A stretch of 64,000 nucleotides of DNA from JBOGOC01 sp050747525. Its GTDB lineage: Bacteria; Acidobacteriota; Polarisedimenticolia; JACPZX01; DASXTC01. Both the position numbers and the translations under genes were made by a program. Of this stretch, positions 16,839-25,708 are shown piece after piece (position 1 is the first letter of the stretch; each line of letters begins with the position of its first letter). The DNA is taken from assembly GCA_050747525.1 (NCBI GenBank), contig JBOGOC010000045.1:62001-126000 (forward strand), given 5' to 3'. A model generated the notes under the pieces. It had not been told where the DNA came from, made no database searches, and saw nothing but the letters and a program-made list of their open reading frames with translations.

Positions 16839-17465
16839 GTGGGTTGGAGCGGCAAGGTCAAGGCGGGGGTGGTCCTGGCGTGCCTCGTGGCGGGCTGTGC
16901 CGGCGGGCCGCGCGCCGGCTCGGCGGGGCCCACGGGCATCCACCCGGGCCGCCTCCGGATGCTGACCGAGTCCTCGCTCGACGACTTCCGCGCGCGCTTC
17001 GACGACGCCAGCGGGACGCTTCGTTACATCGCCGTCTTTTCCCCGACGTGACTGGCCTGCGTGCGGGGGGCCTCCGCGCTGGGCGAGCTGATCGCGAAGT
17101 ACCCGGATGCCAGGATCCGCGTGCAGGCGGTGTGGATCCCCGTCGTCCAGACCGACAAGGGGCCCCCGGACGCCAGCGTGACCGCCCCGCTCGACGACCC
17201 CCGCGTGGAATGGTACTGGGACGAGAAGCGCCTCCTGGTCCCCCGGATGGTCGAGCGCACGATTCAGCTTCACAAGATGGGTCGCGCCGTGCCTCTGGTG
17301 GAGCCGGGTGACCTGATGTGGGACGTCATCGTCGCCTTCGATCCGGGGGTCCGGTGGGAAGATCCGTTCCCGGCGCCGTCGTGGTACGGGATGGAAGCCG
17401 TGTTCAACACCGTCCCCATGGTCGAACGACGGCTCAAGGAGGCGTCGGTCCGGCCGGCGCCATGA
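16839..17465 (+). CDS. Thioredoxin-like lipoprotein with an in-frame TGA, probable selenoprotein (UxxC)
   Basis: Read through one TGA (17049-17051), the frame gives 208 residues. The GTG start at 16839 has GGAGG (16828-16832) 6 nt before it and opens into a lipoprotein signal ending LVAGC. The segment before the TGA ends in a strand, YIAVFSPT. The TGA is followed by L-A-C-V-R-G-A, so residue 71 and C74 form the x71-L-A-C74 pair where thioredoxin-fold proteins have CxxC. Sec71 would give a UxxC redox motif. Reading continues without another stop through a [13 protein letters not shown] segment typical of a conserved family, to the TGA at 17463-17465. The alternative is a nonsense mutation. The methyltransferase start overlaps its stop (ATGA). 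Confidence 0.7.
17061..17079 (+). promoter_or_regulatory. SECIS-like stem-loop after the in-frame TGA
   Basis: GTGCGGGG (17061-17068) pairs with CTCCGCGC (17072-17079) through 8 pairs, two of them G-U, around a GGC loop. It begins 9 nt after the TGA, with its loop about 21-23 nt from the U of UGA. That is close to where bacterial SECIS loops lie. Bacterial SECIS elements are poorly conserved, so this is support, not proof. Confidence 0.4.
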
Positions 17466-18259
17466 AGCTCTCCACGCTGGCCCGCAACTATTCCGACGAC
17501 GCCGAGGCCTACCAGAGGGCCTGGGCTCCCGTCCTGCATCCCCGGGCACGGCTCCTGCTCGAGAGCCTGCCTCTGGCCTCCGCCTCGCGCGTGCTGGACG
17601 CGGGCACGGGGGTCGGCACGCTGCTGCCCGCCCTCCGGAAGGCCGCTCCCGCCGCGGACATCATGGGCGTGGACTGCTCGGCCGGGATGCTGGCGCGGGC
17701 GCCGGCCGGCTACCCGAAGGCGCTGATGGACGTCGGCCGCCTGGGGTTGGCGCCGGGCACGTTCGACGTGGTGGTGATGGCGTTCATGCTGTTTCACCTG
17801 GACGACCCGCTGCAGGCCCTGCGCGAAGCGCGCCACGTGCTGAGGCCCGGCGGCACGGTGGGGACGATCACCTGGGACCAGGGCCCGGTCTTCCCGGCGG
17901 AGCAGGTGTTCGTGCAGGAGCTGGACGCCGCCGGGGCCGTGCCCGTCGAGTCCAGCGTGGCCAGCCACGAGGCGGTGGGAACCCCCGAACGCGTGCAGGC
18001 GTTGATGGAGCGCGCCGGCTGCGAGAGGATCCGCGCATGGACCGTGCCGTTCCGCCACCCCTACCAGGTGGAAGACTTCGTCGCCATGCGCACGACTTGG
18101 GGGTCGACACGGCGCCGCTTCGAGTCGCTGGAGCCCGGACGTCGCGCCGCGTTTCTCGAGCGGGTCGGGGCCCGGCTCGGCTCCCTAGAGCCCTCCGATT
18201 TCGTCGATCGCGCCAACCTGATTTATGCCACCGCCGTCGCGCCCCGCACCTCAGTCTGA
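17462..18259 (+). CDS. Class I SAM-dependent methyltransferase
   Basis: 265 residues from the ATG at 17462, which overlaps the stop of the thioredoxin-like gene by four bases. Motif I ([15 protein letters not shown]) is at about 44-58, followed by an acidic DCSAGML loop and the [16 protein letters not shown] segment, then [10 protein letters not shown]. These are the Methyltransf_11/25 landmarks. The C-terminal 120 residues probably form a substrate lid. The methyl acceptor is unknown. Coupling to a redox lipoprotein is unusual and may only reflect shared expression. Its last 9 nt overlap the convergent gene. Confidence 0.85.
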   Translation: MKLSTLARNYSDDAEAYQRAWAPVLHPRARLLLESLPLASASRVLDAGTGVGTLLPALRKAAPAADIMGVDCSAGMLARAPAGYPKALMDVGRLGLAPGTFDVVVMAFMLFHLDDPLQALREARHVLRPGGTVGTITWDQGPVFPAEQVFVQELDAAGAVPVESSVASHEAVGTPERVQALMERAGCERIRAWTVPFRHPYQVEDFVAMRTTWGSTRRRFESLEPGRRAAFLERVGARLGSLEPSDFVDRANLIYATAVAPRTSV

Positions 18260-19456
18260 CCCCGTACGGGTGTAGACGCTCTTCGCCACCACCAGCCATT
18301 CCCGGCCGCCGTCGGTCGAGATCTCCTTCTCGCTCCGGAAGCCGTTCGGCCCGATGCCGCTCCAGATCAGACGTTCGTGAACCCTGCCGGTGTGCCCCCG
18401 CGCCGCCGTTCCGGTCTCCAGATCGGATACCACGAGCCTCTGCCCGTCGTCCATCGCTCCCTGCAGGACCTCCAGGCGCCCGGAGGCCTCTCCGATCTCG
18501 GTGACGCGGTACTGCTCGAGAGCACGGTCGTAGGAGATGGAGCGCAGCACCTCGTGCCCCGTGGTGGACGCGAAGCGCTCCTGGAGCAGGGCGTCCCCGA
18601 GCAGGGCATCGATCCGTGACGTGCGCCGGCTCTCGCGCCAGGGCGCTCCGTCATGAAAGCGCTGCGACACGGCGACGCTCCATTCCCCGGCCAGAGGCAG
18701 GAGGCGATCCATCCCCGGCCGCGGCGGCATGCGGAAGCTCGCCGCGTCCACGGGCACGTTGACGCGCACGCTCTCGATCTCGAGCACCTGCTCCCGGTTG
18801 TTCCACTGGTGCTCGACGCGGAAGGGGAGCCGCACGCCCGCCGACGGGCGGAAGTCGGTGTACCAGGTGCGCAGCGTGGTCGGCATCCCGAAATCCGAGC
18901 CGGGCGACTCACGCGCCGTTTCGAGAAACGTCTCCGGGTCCAGGTACCAGGTCTCGGACAGCCCGTCGGTCCGGCGCACCGACAGGGCGATCACCTTCCG
19001 GTCCTCGAGCTGGGTGGGCCCGAGCAGATCCACCTGGATCCCCCGCTGCTGGTGGTCGAAGAACGGGGTGGGGAAGTCCAGCTCGCGCTGGAAGGCCGCC
19101 AGGTCGGCCCCGCGGATCCGGGTGGGCATGTCGGTGTACCAATGGTTCTCCCACCACGCGGTCGCACCGTCGTAGCCTGCCACCACCTTCCTGCCTCCCT
19201 GCACGCTGTCCAGCCGGTAGCCACCCTCGTGGGTGCGCCGCAGCATGAACGGGCTCTTCGCGCTCCAGGCGGTCATCGTGCCGGCCACCTCCAGGCTGCC
19301 GATGGCCTGCCAGGCCTTTTTCCCGCCGCGCGCCTCCACATGGCGCGCGATCACGGCATCCAGTGTCAGGTCCCCGTCCACCGCCCGCGGCGGGGGCGCC
19401 CCCGCCGTCAGCAACGCCGCCGTCATGGCGGCCACCATCGTGGTCTTCGGTCTCAC
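18251..19456 (-). CDS. Secreted two-domain protein, LolA-like N-terminus and DUF1579-like C-terminus
   Basis: 401 residues with a signal peptide (about 1-20). Residues 27-240 resemble the LolA/LolB-like half-barrel seen in many exported proteins: [16 protein letters not shown], then [12 protein letters not shown], then a WYLDPETFL strand and a PFRVEHQWN strand. Residues about 250-400 form a second beta domain with an LAGEWSVAV start, similar to DUF1579-like lipocalin folds. A role in lipid or lipoprotein handling is possible, but no specific function can be claimed. It is transcribed divergently from the ferritin-like gene at 19586 and overlaps the methyltransferase end by 9 nt. Confidence 0.7.
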   Translation of the reverse strand: MRPKTTMVAAMTAALLTAGAPPPRAVDGDLTLDAVIARHVEARGGKKAWQAIGSLEVAGTMTAWSAKSPFMLRRTHEGGYRLDSVQGGRKVVAGYDGATAWWENHWYTDMPTRIRGADLAAFQRELDFPTPFFDHQQRGIQVDLLGPTQLEDRKVIALSVRRTDGLSETWYLDPETFLETARESPGSDFGMPTTLRTWYTDFRPSAGVRLPFRVEHQWNNREQVLEIESVRVNVPVDAASFRMPPRPGMDRLLPLAGEWSVAVSQRFHDGAPWRESRRTSRIDALLGDALLQERFASTTGHEVLRSISYDRALEQYRVTEIGEASGRLEVLQGAMDDGQRLVVSDLETGTAARGHTGRVHERLIWSGIGPNGFRSEKEISTDGGREWLVVAKSVYTRTGSD

Positions 19457-19585
19457 GCTCCTCCCCTCCCGTCCTGCATCCGATCACTCAACGCGCCGCC
19501 TGGCCTGGAGTGCGCAAAATGATGCTCACAAGAACCTCAGGACTCCCTCAGGTCTTTCCGCACGGGAGGCCGTACCGTCAGCGGC

Positions 19586-20350
19586 ATGAGCCTTCACCTG
19601 TGGCTGACCTACTTCGCCCTCAACGCCGCCGCGCCGCGCGGCATCCCGTGGGAGCTCGGACCCGACCTCCCGCCCGAGGAGGCCCGCCGGATCGTCCCTT
19701 CCCTCCGCGAATTTCAGAGAGGGGAGACCTCGAACGGCCGTCATCTGCGGGCGATCGCCCGCGCCTGGGCGGCACGGCACGGAGAGACCTCCCTGGTCCA
19801 GGCGCTCGAGCTGTTCATCGTCGAGGAGCAGCGGCACGCGGCGGAGCTGGAGCGCTTTCTGGTCCTCAACGGTCACTTGGCCGGTGGCAGCAGCGTGAAC
19901 GACGCGGCGTTTCGCGCCTTGCGCCGCGTATCGGTCAGCCTGGAAGGTGCCCTTTCCGTGCTGCTGACGGCCGAGATCATCGGTTTCGTGTACTACGGGG
20001 CCCTGCGTCACCAGACCCGCTCGCCGCTTCTGCGCGCGCTGTGCCGGACCTTCCAGCACGACGAAGCCGCGCACCTGCTCTTTCATGCCGAGCTGCTGGG
20101 GGGCGTGAGACGAGGTAGGCCGGGTCTCCTGATGCGCCTCACCGAGGGTCTGTCATGGATGCTGCTGATGGCGTCCTGCGCGGCGGCCTGGCGGCGTCAC
20201 CGGATGGTTCTGCGTTTCACGGGGCTGAGCTTCTCCGGATTCGCCTCACGATGCACGGCGCGCCTCAGGCTGGCGAGACAGCCGAGATCCCGCTCTCACG
20301 GTGGCTCTCCCGGGATTTCGCCGGCCGGACCGGAGACCATCCTCCCCTAG
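19586..20350 (+). CDS. Ferritin-like diiron protein
   Basis: 254 residues. Two helix pairs carry carboxylate and His ligands in the diiron order: E75, then E81 with H84 (EEQRH), then E130, then E160 with H163 (HDEAAH). This matches ferritin-like oxidases and desaturase-like families, not storage ferritins. A hydrophobic stretch (about 192-205) suggests membrane contact. The last 50 residues are Arg- and Ser-rich and look disordered. The substrate is unknown. The intergenic region to the divergent neighbour is 129 nt, and a GGGAGG lies 16 nt before the ATG, rather far for a strong ribosome site. Confidence 0.75.
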   Translation: MSLHLWLTYFALNAAAPRGIPWELGPDLPPEEARRIVPSLREFQRGETSNGRHLRAIARAWAARHGETSLVQALELFIVEEQRHAAELERFLVLNGHLAGGSSVNDAAFRALRRVSVSLEGALSVLLTAEIIGFVYYGALRHQTRSPLLRALCRTFQHDEAAHLLFHAELLGGVRRGRPGLLMRLTEGLSWMLLMASCAAAWRRHRMVLRFTGLSFSGFASRCTARLRLARQPRSRSHGGSPGISPAGPETILP

Positions 20351-20371
20351 CCGACAAACACCGCGTTGTGT

Positions 20372-20400
20372 TTGGTCAATCGAGCCATGCCTGTTAGAAT
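20372..20400 (+). promoter_or_regulatory. Sigma-70-type promoter giving a leaderless mRNA
   Basis: TTGGTC (20372-20377), a 17-nt spacer, then TAGAAT (20395-20400). Only six bases (CCCGGG) separate the -10 box from the ATG at 20407, so transcription should start at or beside the A of the start codon. Confidence 0.55.
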
Positions 20401-20406
20401 CCCGGG

Positions 20407-22470
20407 ATGCGACGAGACGCCGGGCGTGCGCTCGCTATCACCCTGCTGACATCCGCTCTGTACTTCGTGGCCGCGCGCTTCGGGCTTCTCTTGGCGCTCG
20501 AGAAGACCAACGCCTCGCCGGTCTGGCCGCCCTCAGGGATTGCCCTGGCGGCCGTGCTCCTTCTGGGGCGCCGGGTGTGGCCGGGGATCCTGCTGGGCGC
20601 GTTCCTCTCCAATCTCCTGGTGTTCATCCACAACTTCGCCCAGGCCTCGGCCTCCCTCGTCGCCGTGTCGGCGGCCATCGCGGCGGGCAACACGCTCGAG
20701 GCGCTCGCGGGGCACGCCCTGTTCAGGCGTTTCGTGGGAACGAAAGACGCGCTGATCCGGGTGGAAAGCGTCTTCCGCTTCGTGGTGATCAGTCTGGCGG
20801 TGTGTCTCGTGGCGGCCAGCATCGGGACGTCGAGCCTGGTGCTGGGAGACCTCCTGGGGCAGGTGCCCGCGGGGGCGGTGTGGCTCACCTGGTGGCTGGG
20901 CGACGTCGCCGGCATCCTGGTGCTCGCGCCGCTCGCCCTGATCTGGTCATCTCCTTCGAGCCGGCGCGAGCATCCGGGCGGGCCCGTGGAGGCGGTGGGG
21001 CTGCTGGCGCTGATCGTGCTGGCGTCGTGGCAGGGGTTCGGTTCCACGCTGCCGTTGATCTTCCTGATCGTTCCTCCATTGATATGGACTTCCCTCCGGT
21101 TCGGGCCGCGTGGAGCCGCGGCGGCGGTCATGCTGGTCTCGGGGATCGCCTTGTGGAGCACGGTTCACGGCCTGGGTCCGTTCGCGGGACGCCCCACCAA
21201 CGAGGCCCTGCTGCTGGTGCAGTCCTTCGTGTGCGTGCTGGCCGTGACCTATCTCGCGCTTTCGGCCGCCGTCACCGAGCGGCAGTCGGCCCAGGGTCAG
21301 CTGCGCGCGTCACAGGAGATCCTGGAGCAGCGGGTCGCCGAGCGCACGGCCGTCGCCGAGCACCAGACCGAAGAGCTGCGCAGGCTGGCCACCCAGCTCG
21401 TGGGTGCCGAGCAGCTGGAGCGGCGCCGGCTTTCGCGGATCCTGCACGATCAAGTGCAACAGCTGCTCGTGGCCATCCAGTTCCGCCTGGCCCGCCTCGC
21501 CGCCACCTCCGGAACGATGTCCGTGGACGCCGAATCGGTGAGAAGGATCTCCGGCCTGGTCTCGCAGGTGCTCGGGACGCTGCGCGACCTGACGGTGCAT
21601 CTCAGCCCGCCCATTCTTCAGGATCGGGGCCTGCCCGCGGCGGTGGAGTGGCTGGCCCGCGACATGAAAGAGAAGCAGGGGCTCACCGTTACCTTCGAGG
21701 CACGGGAGTGCGAGTCGCTGGACGAATCGACGCGCATGTTCGTCTACGAGGCGATCCGCGAGCTTCTGTTCAACGTGGTGAAGCATGGAGAGACCCGTGA
21801 GGCGGCGCTTCGGATCCGCGGGACTCCCGGGGGATGGCTGGACGTGGATGTCAGCGACGCGGGACGCGGCTTCGATCCCCGGTCATCGATGGGAGCCAGG
21901 GATGGATTCGGCCTGTTCAGCATCCGTGAGAGGGTGCGATCGCTGGGCGGGCAGGTCACCGTGGAGAGCGCACCGGGCCGGGGGACGCGGGTGCGAATGC
22001 TGGTTCCGCGCCTGGGCGCGCCGGCGCGCGGCGAGAACGGGCAGACGGGGCCGGCCGGGCTCGAAGGCGCGCAGCTTGGGAACGCGCCTGACGGAGACAT
22101 CCATGTGCTGATCGCGGACGACCACGCCATCGTGCGGGAGGGTCTCGTGTCGCTGCTCGAGCGGGAGCGCGGGATCCGCGTGGTGGCCCAGGCGTCCGAC
22201 GGCGAGCAGGCCGTCCGGCTGGCGCGCGAGCTGTCACCCCACGTGGCCATCCTGGACGTGAGCATGCCCCACATGGGCGGCCTGGAGGCGGCGCGGCGCA
22301 TCAGGCAGGATGCCCCGCAGGTGCGGGTCATCGGCCTGTCGATGTATCAGGATCCCGACATGGCGCGGGCGATGAAGGCCGCGGGAGCGATGGCCTATCT
22401 CAGCAAGGATCGGGCGGGGGAGGACCTTGCGGCTCTCATCCGCGAGGCCGGAGGAGCGCCCGCCTCGTGA
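20407..22470 (+). CDS. MASE1 sensor histidine kinase with C-terminal receiver domain
   Basis: 687 residues. A MASE1 membrane sensor of about eight helices fills residues 1-290 (ASPVWPPSGIALAAVLL is typical). A short coiled coil (EQRVAERTAVAEHQ) leads to a HisKA_3 domain with phospho-acceptor H347 in RRRLSRILHDQVQQ. The HATPase has IRELLFNVVKHGE and a GFGLFSIRERV G-box. The receiver (about 565-680) has DDHAIVREG, phospho-acceptor D617 in AILDVSMP, and a YLSKD lysine. Receivers of this NarL type normally carry a LuxR helix-turn-helix; here the protein ends after the receiver. It is one of three such fused kinases in the window, and no partner regulator lies beside it. Confidence 0.9.
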   Translation: MRRDAGRALAITLLTSALYFVAARFGLLLALEKTNASPVWPPSGIALAAVLLLGRRVWPGILLGAFLSNLLVFIHNFAQASASLVAVSAAIAAGNTLEALAGHALFRRFVGTKDALIRVESVFRFVVISLAVCLVAASIGTSSLVLGDLLGQVPAGAVWLTWWLGDVAGILVLAPLALIWSSPSSRREHPGGPVEAVGLLALIVLASWQGFGSTLPLIFLIVPPLIWTSLRFGPRGAAAAVMLVSGIALWSTVHGLGPFAGRPTNEALLLVQSFVCVLAVTYLALSAAVTERQSAQGQLRASQEILEQRVAERTAVAEHQTEELRRLATQLVGAEQLERRRLSRILHDQVQQLLVAIQFRLARLAATSGTMSVDAESVRRISGLVSQVLGTLRDLTVHLSPPILQDRGLPAAVEWLARDMKEKQGLTVTFEARECESLDESTRMFVYEAIRELLFNVVKHGETREAALRIRGTPGGWLDVDVSDAGRGFDPRSSMGARDGFGLFSIRERVRSLGGQVTVESAPGRGTRVRMLVPRLGAPARGENGQTGPAGLEGAQLGNAPDGDIHVLIADDHAIVREGLVSLLERERGIRVVAQASDGEQAVRLARELSPHVAILDVSMPHMGGLEAARRIRQDAPQVRVIGLSMYQDPDMARAMKAAGAMAYLSKDRAGEDLAALIREAGGAPAS

Positions 22471-22487
22471 GACGGCAGGAGGTGTCC

Positions 22488-23306
22488 GTGGACATGCACA
22501 CGGTCGAGGCGCGCCTCGGCGCGCTGGAACGGCAGAACAGGAACCTGCGCGCGGCGGGAGGCGCGGTGCTCGGGATGGCCGTGGCGGCGGCGCTGGTCGT
22601 GCTGACCCTGGGGGGAACCACGGGGCAGGCCGCCACCGAGAACGCCATCCAGGCGGAGCGGATCACCATCGTGGACGCAGCGGGCAAGCCAAGGCTGTCC
22701 ATGGGCGTGATGGACGATCAGCCGTTCCTGCTCCTGAGAGACGGGAGCGACCGGGTCCGCATGGTGCTGTCCCTCGGCGTCGAAGGCTCGACCCTGCAGT
22801 ATTACGACACCAACGGCAAGCGGCGGGTGGCGCTTGCCGAGACCGGCCCGGGGGCGGGGCTGGAGTTCTACGATCCCATGGAGCGGCGGCGCGTGGCGCT
22901 TCTCACCACGGCCGACACCCCCGCGCTCGTCTTCGCCGACGCCCAGGCCAGGACCAGGATGCTGATCGGCATCGGGAGCGACGGCCCCGACATCGAGCTG
23001 TACGGAGAAAACTCCAAGCGCCGTCTGGCCCTGGGGGCCAGGGAGGAAGCAGGGCCCCGCTTCGCCCTCTTCGATCAGGATGGGCTGGTGAGGCTGGCGG
23101 CGGGGGTGGCAGCCTCCGGCCCGGCCTTGATCCTCTCGGACGACAGGATCCAGCCCCGCCTGCAGCTCGAGGTGGGCAACGACGGCCCGGAGCTGATTCT
23201 GAAGCATGGATCGGGGCGCGCCGGAACCACGATGATGCTGGCCGGCCGCAGGCCGGCGCTGGCCGTGCACGACCCCAACGGGGCCGTCGTCTTCTCGGCC
23301 CCGTAG
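22488..23306 (+). CDS. Single-pass membrane protein with extracytoplasmic beta repeats, unknown function
   Basis: 272 residues from GTG 22488, placed 5 nt after AGGAGG (22477-22482). An ATG at 22494 is 11 nt away and also possible. A short coiled coil (VEARLGALERQNRNLR) precedes one membrane helix (about 25-45). The rest consists of about seven repeats of 25-30 residues built on a strand-turn-strand pattern, for example ITIVDAAGKPRLSMGV, LQYYDTNGKRRVAL and FALFDQDGLVRL. Similar proteins are common in soil bacteria and unassigned. The gene begins 17 nt after the kinase stop and probably shares its transcript, so a link to that signalling pathway is possible. Confidence 0.7.
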   Translation: MDMHTVEARLGALERQNRNLRAAGGAVLGMAVAAALVVLTLGGTTGQAATENAIQAERITIVDAAGKPRLSMGVMDDQPFLLLRDGSDRVRMVLSLGVEGSTLQYYDTNGKRRVALAETGPGAGLEFYDPMERRRVALLTTADTPALVFADAQARTRMLIGIGSDGPDIELYGENSKRRLALGAREEAGPRFALFDQDGLVRLAAGVAASGPALILSDDRIQPRLQLEVGNDGPELILKHGSGRAGTTMMLAGRRPALAVHDPNGAVVFSAP

Positions 23307-23350
23307 AATCCAGGCGGGCAGCGGGCCCTGGACGGCGGTACAATCTCACC

Positions 23351-24433
23351 GTGCTGCGAACCGGCCTTGCCTGCCTGATGGCCATCCTCATTGCCGGGGG
23401 CCTCCTCGCCACCGGCCCCGAGGGGGGGGATGCCTCCGCCACGCCCGACGTTCGCTCCGTCGACGTCCTGTCCAGGACCTATCTGATCGACCGCAAGTAC
23501 AAGTCGATGCTGGGGCCCGAGAGCACGCAGACGGTCTTCCTCAGCCAGGCCGTTCCCCCCGAGCTGCTCTGGGTGACCGGCTTCCGCGCCGTCGTGGTGG
23601 GGCCCGACAGCACGACGCCCGCCAGCCAGGAGTTCATGTGCCACAGCAACCTCGACCTGAACATGAACCTGCACCGGCGCCTCTTCGGGCTGGCCCGCGA
23701 TCTTCCCAGCCGCATCTTCACGCTCTCGCAGGGGCAGCAGGAGGTCCGCTTCCCCGAGGGGTTCGGCATGCCGGTGATGTCCAGCGAGCCGTTCCGTCTG
23801 ACCACCCAGGTGCTCAATCACAATCTGGAGAATCCCAACCTTCAGGTGCGCCACAAGGTCACCATCGACTTCATCCGCGACGCCGACCTCCAGCGTCCCC
23901 TGCAGCCGCTCTTCCAGCTCGGGGCCACGGGCATGGTGCTGGTGGACGGCAAGGACCCCTACTTCGGCATCCTCGATCCCAACGCGCAGGCGCACGGTCC
24001 GGGCTGCCTGCTGGGGACCAGCGCGCAGCAGACCGGGTACCTGATCACCGACGATCAGGGGCGCCGCTTCAGCGGCCACTGGCGGGTCGCGCCGGGCCGC
24101 CAGGAGAACCACACCAACATCACCCGGAATCTGAAGCTCCCCTTCGACACCACCGTTCACTACATCGCGGTTCACCTGCATCCGTTCGCCGTCTCGCTCG
24201 AGCTGCGCGACCTCACAGCGGGGACGACTCTCTATCGAAGTCAGGTGAAGGCCAGCGAAGGGAAGATCGGCATCGACCGGGTGGACTACTTCTCCAGCGC
24301 GCAGGGCCTGCCCCTCTACAAGGATCACGAGTACGAGATGGTCAGCGTGTACGAAAACACCTCCGCGGAGGATCAAGATTCGATGGCGGTGATGTACATG
24401 TACCTCCTCGACAAGGAATTCAGGAAACCATAG
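23351..24433 (+). CDS. Exported protein with conserved His motifs, possibly copper-binding, unknown function
   Basis: 360 residues from GTG 23351. The start opens a signal peptide (MLRTGLACLMAILIAGGLLA), and a TACAAT box ends only 6 nt before it. Two His-containing motifs stand out: a CHSNLDL segment near residue 100 and an HYIAVHLHPFAVSLELRD segment near 275. The pairing faintly recalls copper type II monooxygenases (PHM-like), but I cannot confirm the family. Most of the chain is predicted beta structure, and a few conserved-looking loops (NHNLENPNLQVRHKVTI) are present. The bacterioferritin gene follows 28 nt later with its own -10 box. Confidence 0.65.
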   Translation: MLRTGLACLMAILIAGGLLATGPEGGDASATPDVRSVDVLSRTYLIDRKYKSMLGPESTQTVFLSQAVPPELLWVTGFRAVVVGPDSTTPASQEFMCHSNLDLNMNLHRRLFGLARDLPSRIFTLSQGQQEVRFPEGFGMPVMSSEPFRLTTQVLNHNLENPNLQVRHKVTIDFIRDADLQRPLQPLFQLGATGMVLVDGKDPYFGILDPNAQAHGPGCLLGTSAQQTGYLITDDQGRRFSGHWRVAPGRQENHTNITRNLKLPFDTTVHYIAVHLHPFAVSLELRDLTAGTTLYRSQVKASEGKIGIDRVDYFSSAQGLPLYKDHEYEMVSVYENTSAEDQDSMAVMYMYLLDKEFRKP

Positions 24434-24461
24434 CCGGGCGGCGTGGTAATCTATCTGCACT

Positions 24462-24932
24462 ATGAAGGGCACTCCCGGCATCATCAAGATCCTCAACGAG
24501 ACGCTGCGCGGCGAGCTGACCGCCATCAACCAGTACTTCCTGCACGCGGCCATCTATCGCAACTGGGGGTATCAGCGGCTCTACAAGAAGATGTACGACG
24601 AATCGATCGAAGAGATGAAGCACGCCGACACGCTCATCGAGCGCATCCTTTTCCTGGAAGGGTCCCCCACCATGAGCGGTGACATGAAGGTGGCCATCGG
24701 CCGGAACATCCAGGAGATGCTGGAGAACGACCTGGCGCTCGAGAAGGGCGGCCTGCCCGAGTTGCGCCAGGGGATCGCCCTGTGCCTGGAGCAGGGGGAC
24801 AACGGCACCCGCGAGGTGCTGGAAGGGCTGCTGAACGGCTCCGAGAAGCACGTCCAGTGGCTGGAGTCCCAGCTCACCCTGATCCGCCAGGTGGGGCTGG
24901 AGAACTACGCCGCCCGCCAGATCGGCGACTGA
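24462..24932 (+). CDS. bfr: Bacterioferritin with a substituted ferroxidase ligand
   Basis: 156 residues that align without gaps to E. coli Bfr through H130. The haem ligand M52 and ferroxidase ligands E18, E51, H54 (EEMKHAD), E94 and H130 are present. Position 127 is Ser instead of Glu (NGSEKH), with a Glu at 128. This could weaken or re-route the diiron site. The role is iron storage and oxidation in the cytoplasm as a 24-mer. A TAATCT box (24447-24452) lies 9 nt before the ATG, giving a very short leader. The gene stands alone, with a methyltransferase 54 nt downstream. Confidence 0.93.
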   Translation: MKGTPGIIKILNETLRGELTAINQYFLHAAIYRNWGYQRLYKKMYDESIEEMKHADTLIERILFLEGSPTMSGDMKVAIGRNIQEMLENDLALEKGGLPELRQGIALCLEQGDNGTREVLEGLLNGSEKHVQWLESQLTLIRQVGLENYAARQIGD

Positions 24933-24986
24933 GCCGCCGTCACAGGATCTTCTCTGACCCTCCTGGATCGGCTCCACGAGCATCAT

Positions 24987-25556
24987 GTGTACAGCCGTCG
25001 CGTGCGCGTGCTGGCTCACGCCGTGGCCCGCCTGATCCCGGCGCACGCGCGCGTGCTGGACGTGGGGTGCGGCGATGGCGTGATCGACACGCTCATCCTG
25101 GCGCACCGGCCCGACGTCACGCTGGAGGGGGTGGACGTGAAGGCACGCGCGGACGCGACGATGGCCGTGCGCTCCTTCGACGGCCTGCATCTTCCGCATC
25201 CCGACGACGCGGTCGATGCCGTGCTGATGATCGACGTGCTGCACCACGCGCGGGATCCCGAGGCTCTCCTCAAGGAGGTGGCACGGGCCGCCCCCCTCGT
25301 GATCCTGAAGGACCACGTGCTCAGCGGCCTGCTCGCGGGCCCCACGCTGCGATTCATGGACTGGCTGGGCAATGCGCGCCACGGCGTGGAGTCGCCCGGC
25401 TCCTACTGGACGGAAGCGCAGTGGCGCGAGGCGATCGGGAGGGCCGGGCTGCGCGTGACGATCTGGGAGCGGAAGGTGCCCCTGTATCCCTGGTACGCCT
25501 CGTGGGTGTTCGGCAGGTCCCTTCACGTGATCGCGTCGCTGGAGCGGGCGCGCTGA
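24987..25556 (+). CDS. Class I SAM-dependent methyltransferase
   Basis: 189 residues from GTG 24987. Motif I VLDVGCGDG is at about 23-31, then VDVKA at the end of strand 2, then AVLMIDVLHHARDPEALL and LVILKDHVL. The frame stays open back to the bacterioferritin stop, and the extra codons read like a natural N-terminus (LLDRLHEHHVYSRRVR). No ATG, GTG or TTG is available there; a CTG at 24954 with AGGA just upstream is the only candidate for a longer form. The substrate is unknown. The final helix region ends HVIASLERAR. Confidence 0.82.
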   Translation: MYSRRVRVLAHAVARLIPAHARVLDVGCGDGVIDTLILAHRPDVTLEGVDVKARADATMAVRSFDGLHLPHPDDAVDAVLMIDVLHHARDPEALLKEVARAAPLVILKDHVLSGLLAGPTLRFMDWLGNARHGVESPGSYWTEAQWREAIGRAGLRVTIWERKVPLYPWYASWVFGRSLHVIASLERAR

Positions 25557-25708
25557 ACTGCCCACATCTTCACTATGGCAGGCAGACCCCGGCACGGCCA
25601 ACGAGCGATGCATGGCGAGAGTGGGCCCGCTCGTCTACAGCTTCACGTGATGTTGCGCCGCATGAGTGCCCGCGAGCCCCGGCGGTGGCGTGACAATGGA
25701 GAGAAGCC

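Noticed and set aside
17049..17051. The TGA as a nonsense mutation that makes the thioredoxin-like gene a pseudogene, with a separate small gene from GTG 17061
   Set aside because: It sits exactly at the redox Cys codon, both halves keep frame and coding character, and the second half alone lacks a signal, a ribosome site and half of the fold. Selenocysteine explains this better, though it stays unproven.
23351..24433. Assignment as a copper monooxygenase (PHM-like)
   Set aside because: Only two His motifs are reminiscent; the family spacing and other ligands cannot be confirmed by eye, so it is left as unknown.
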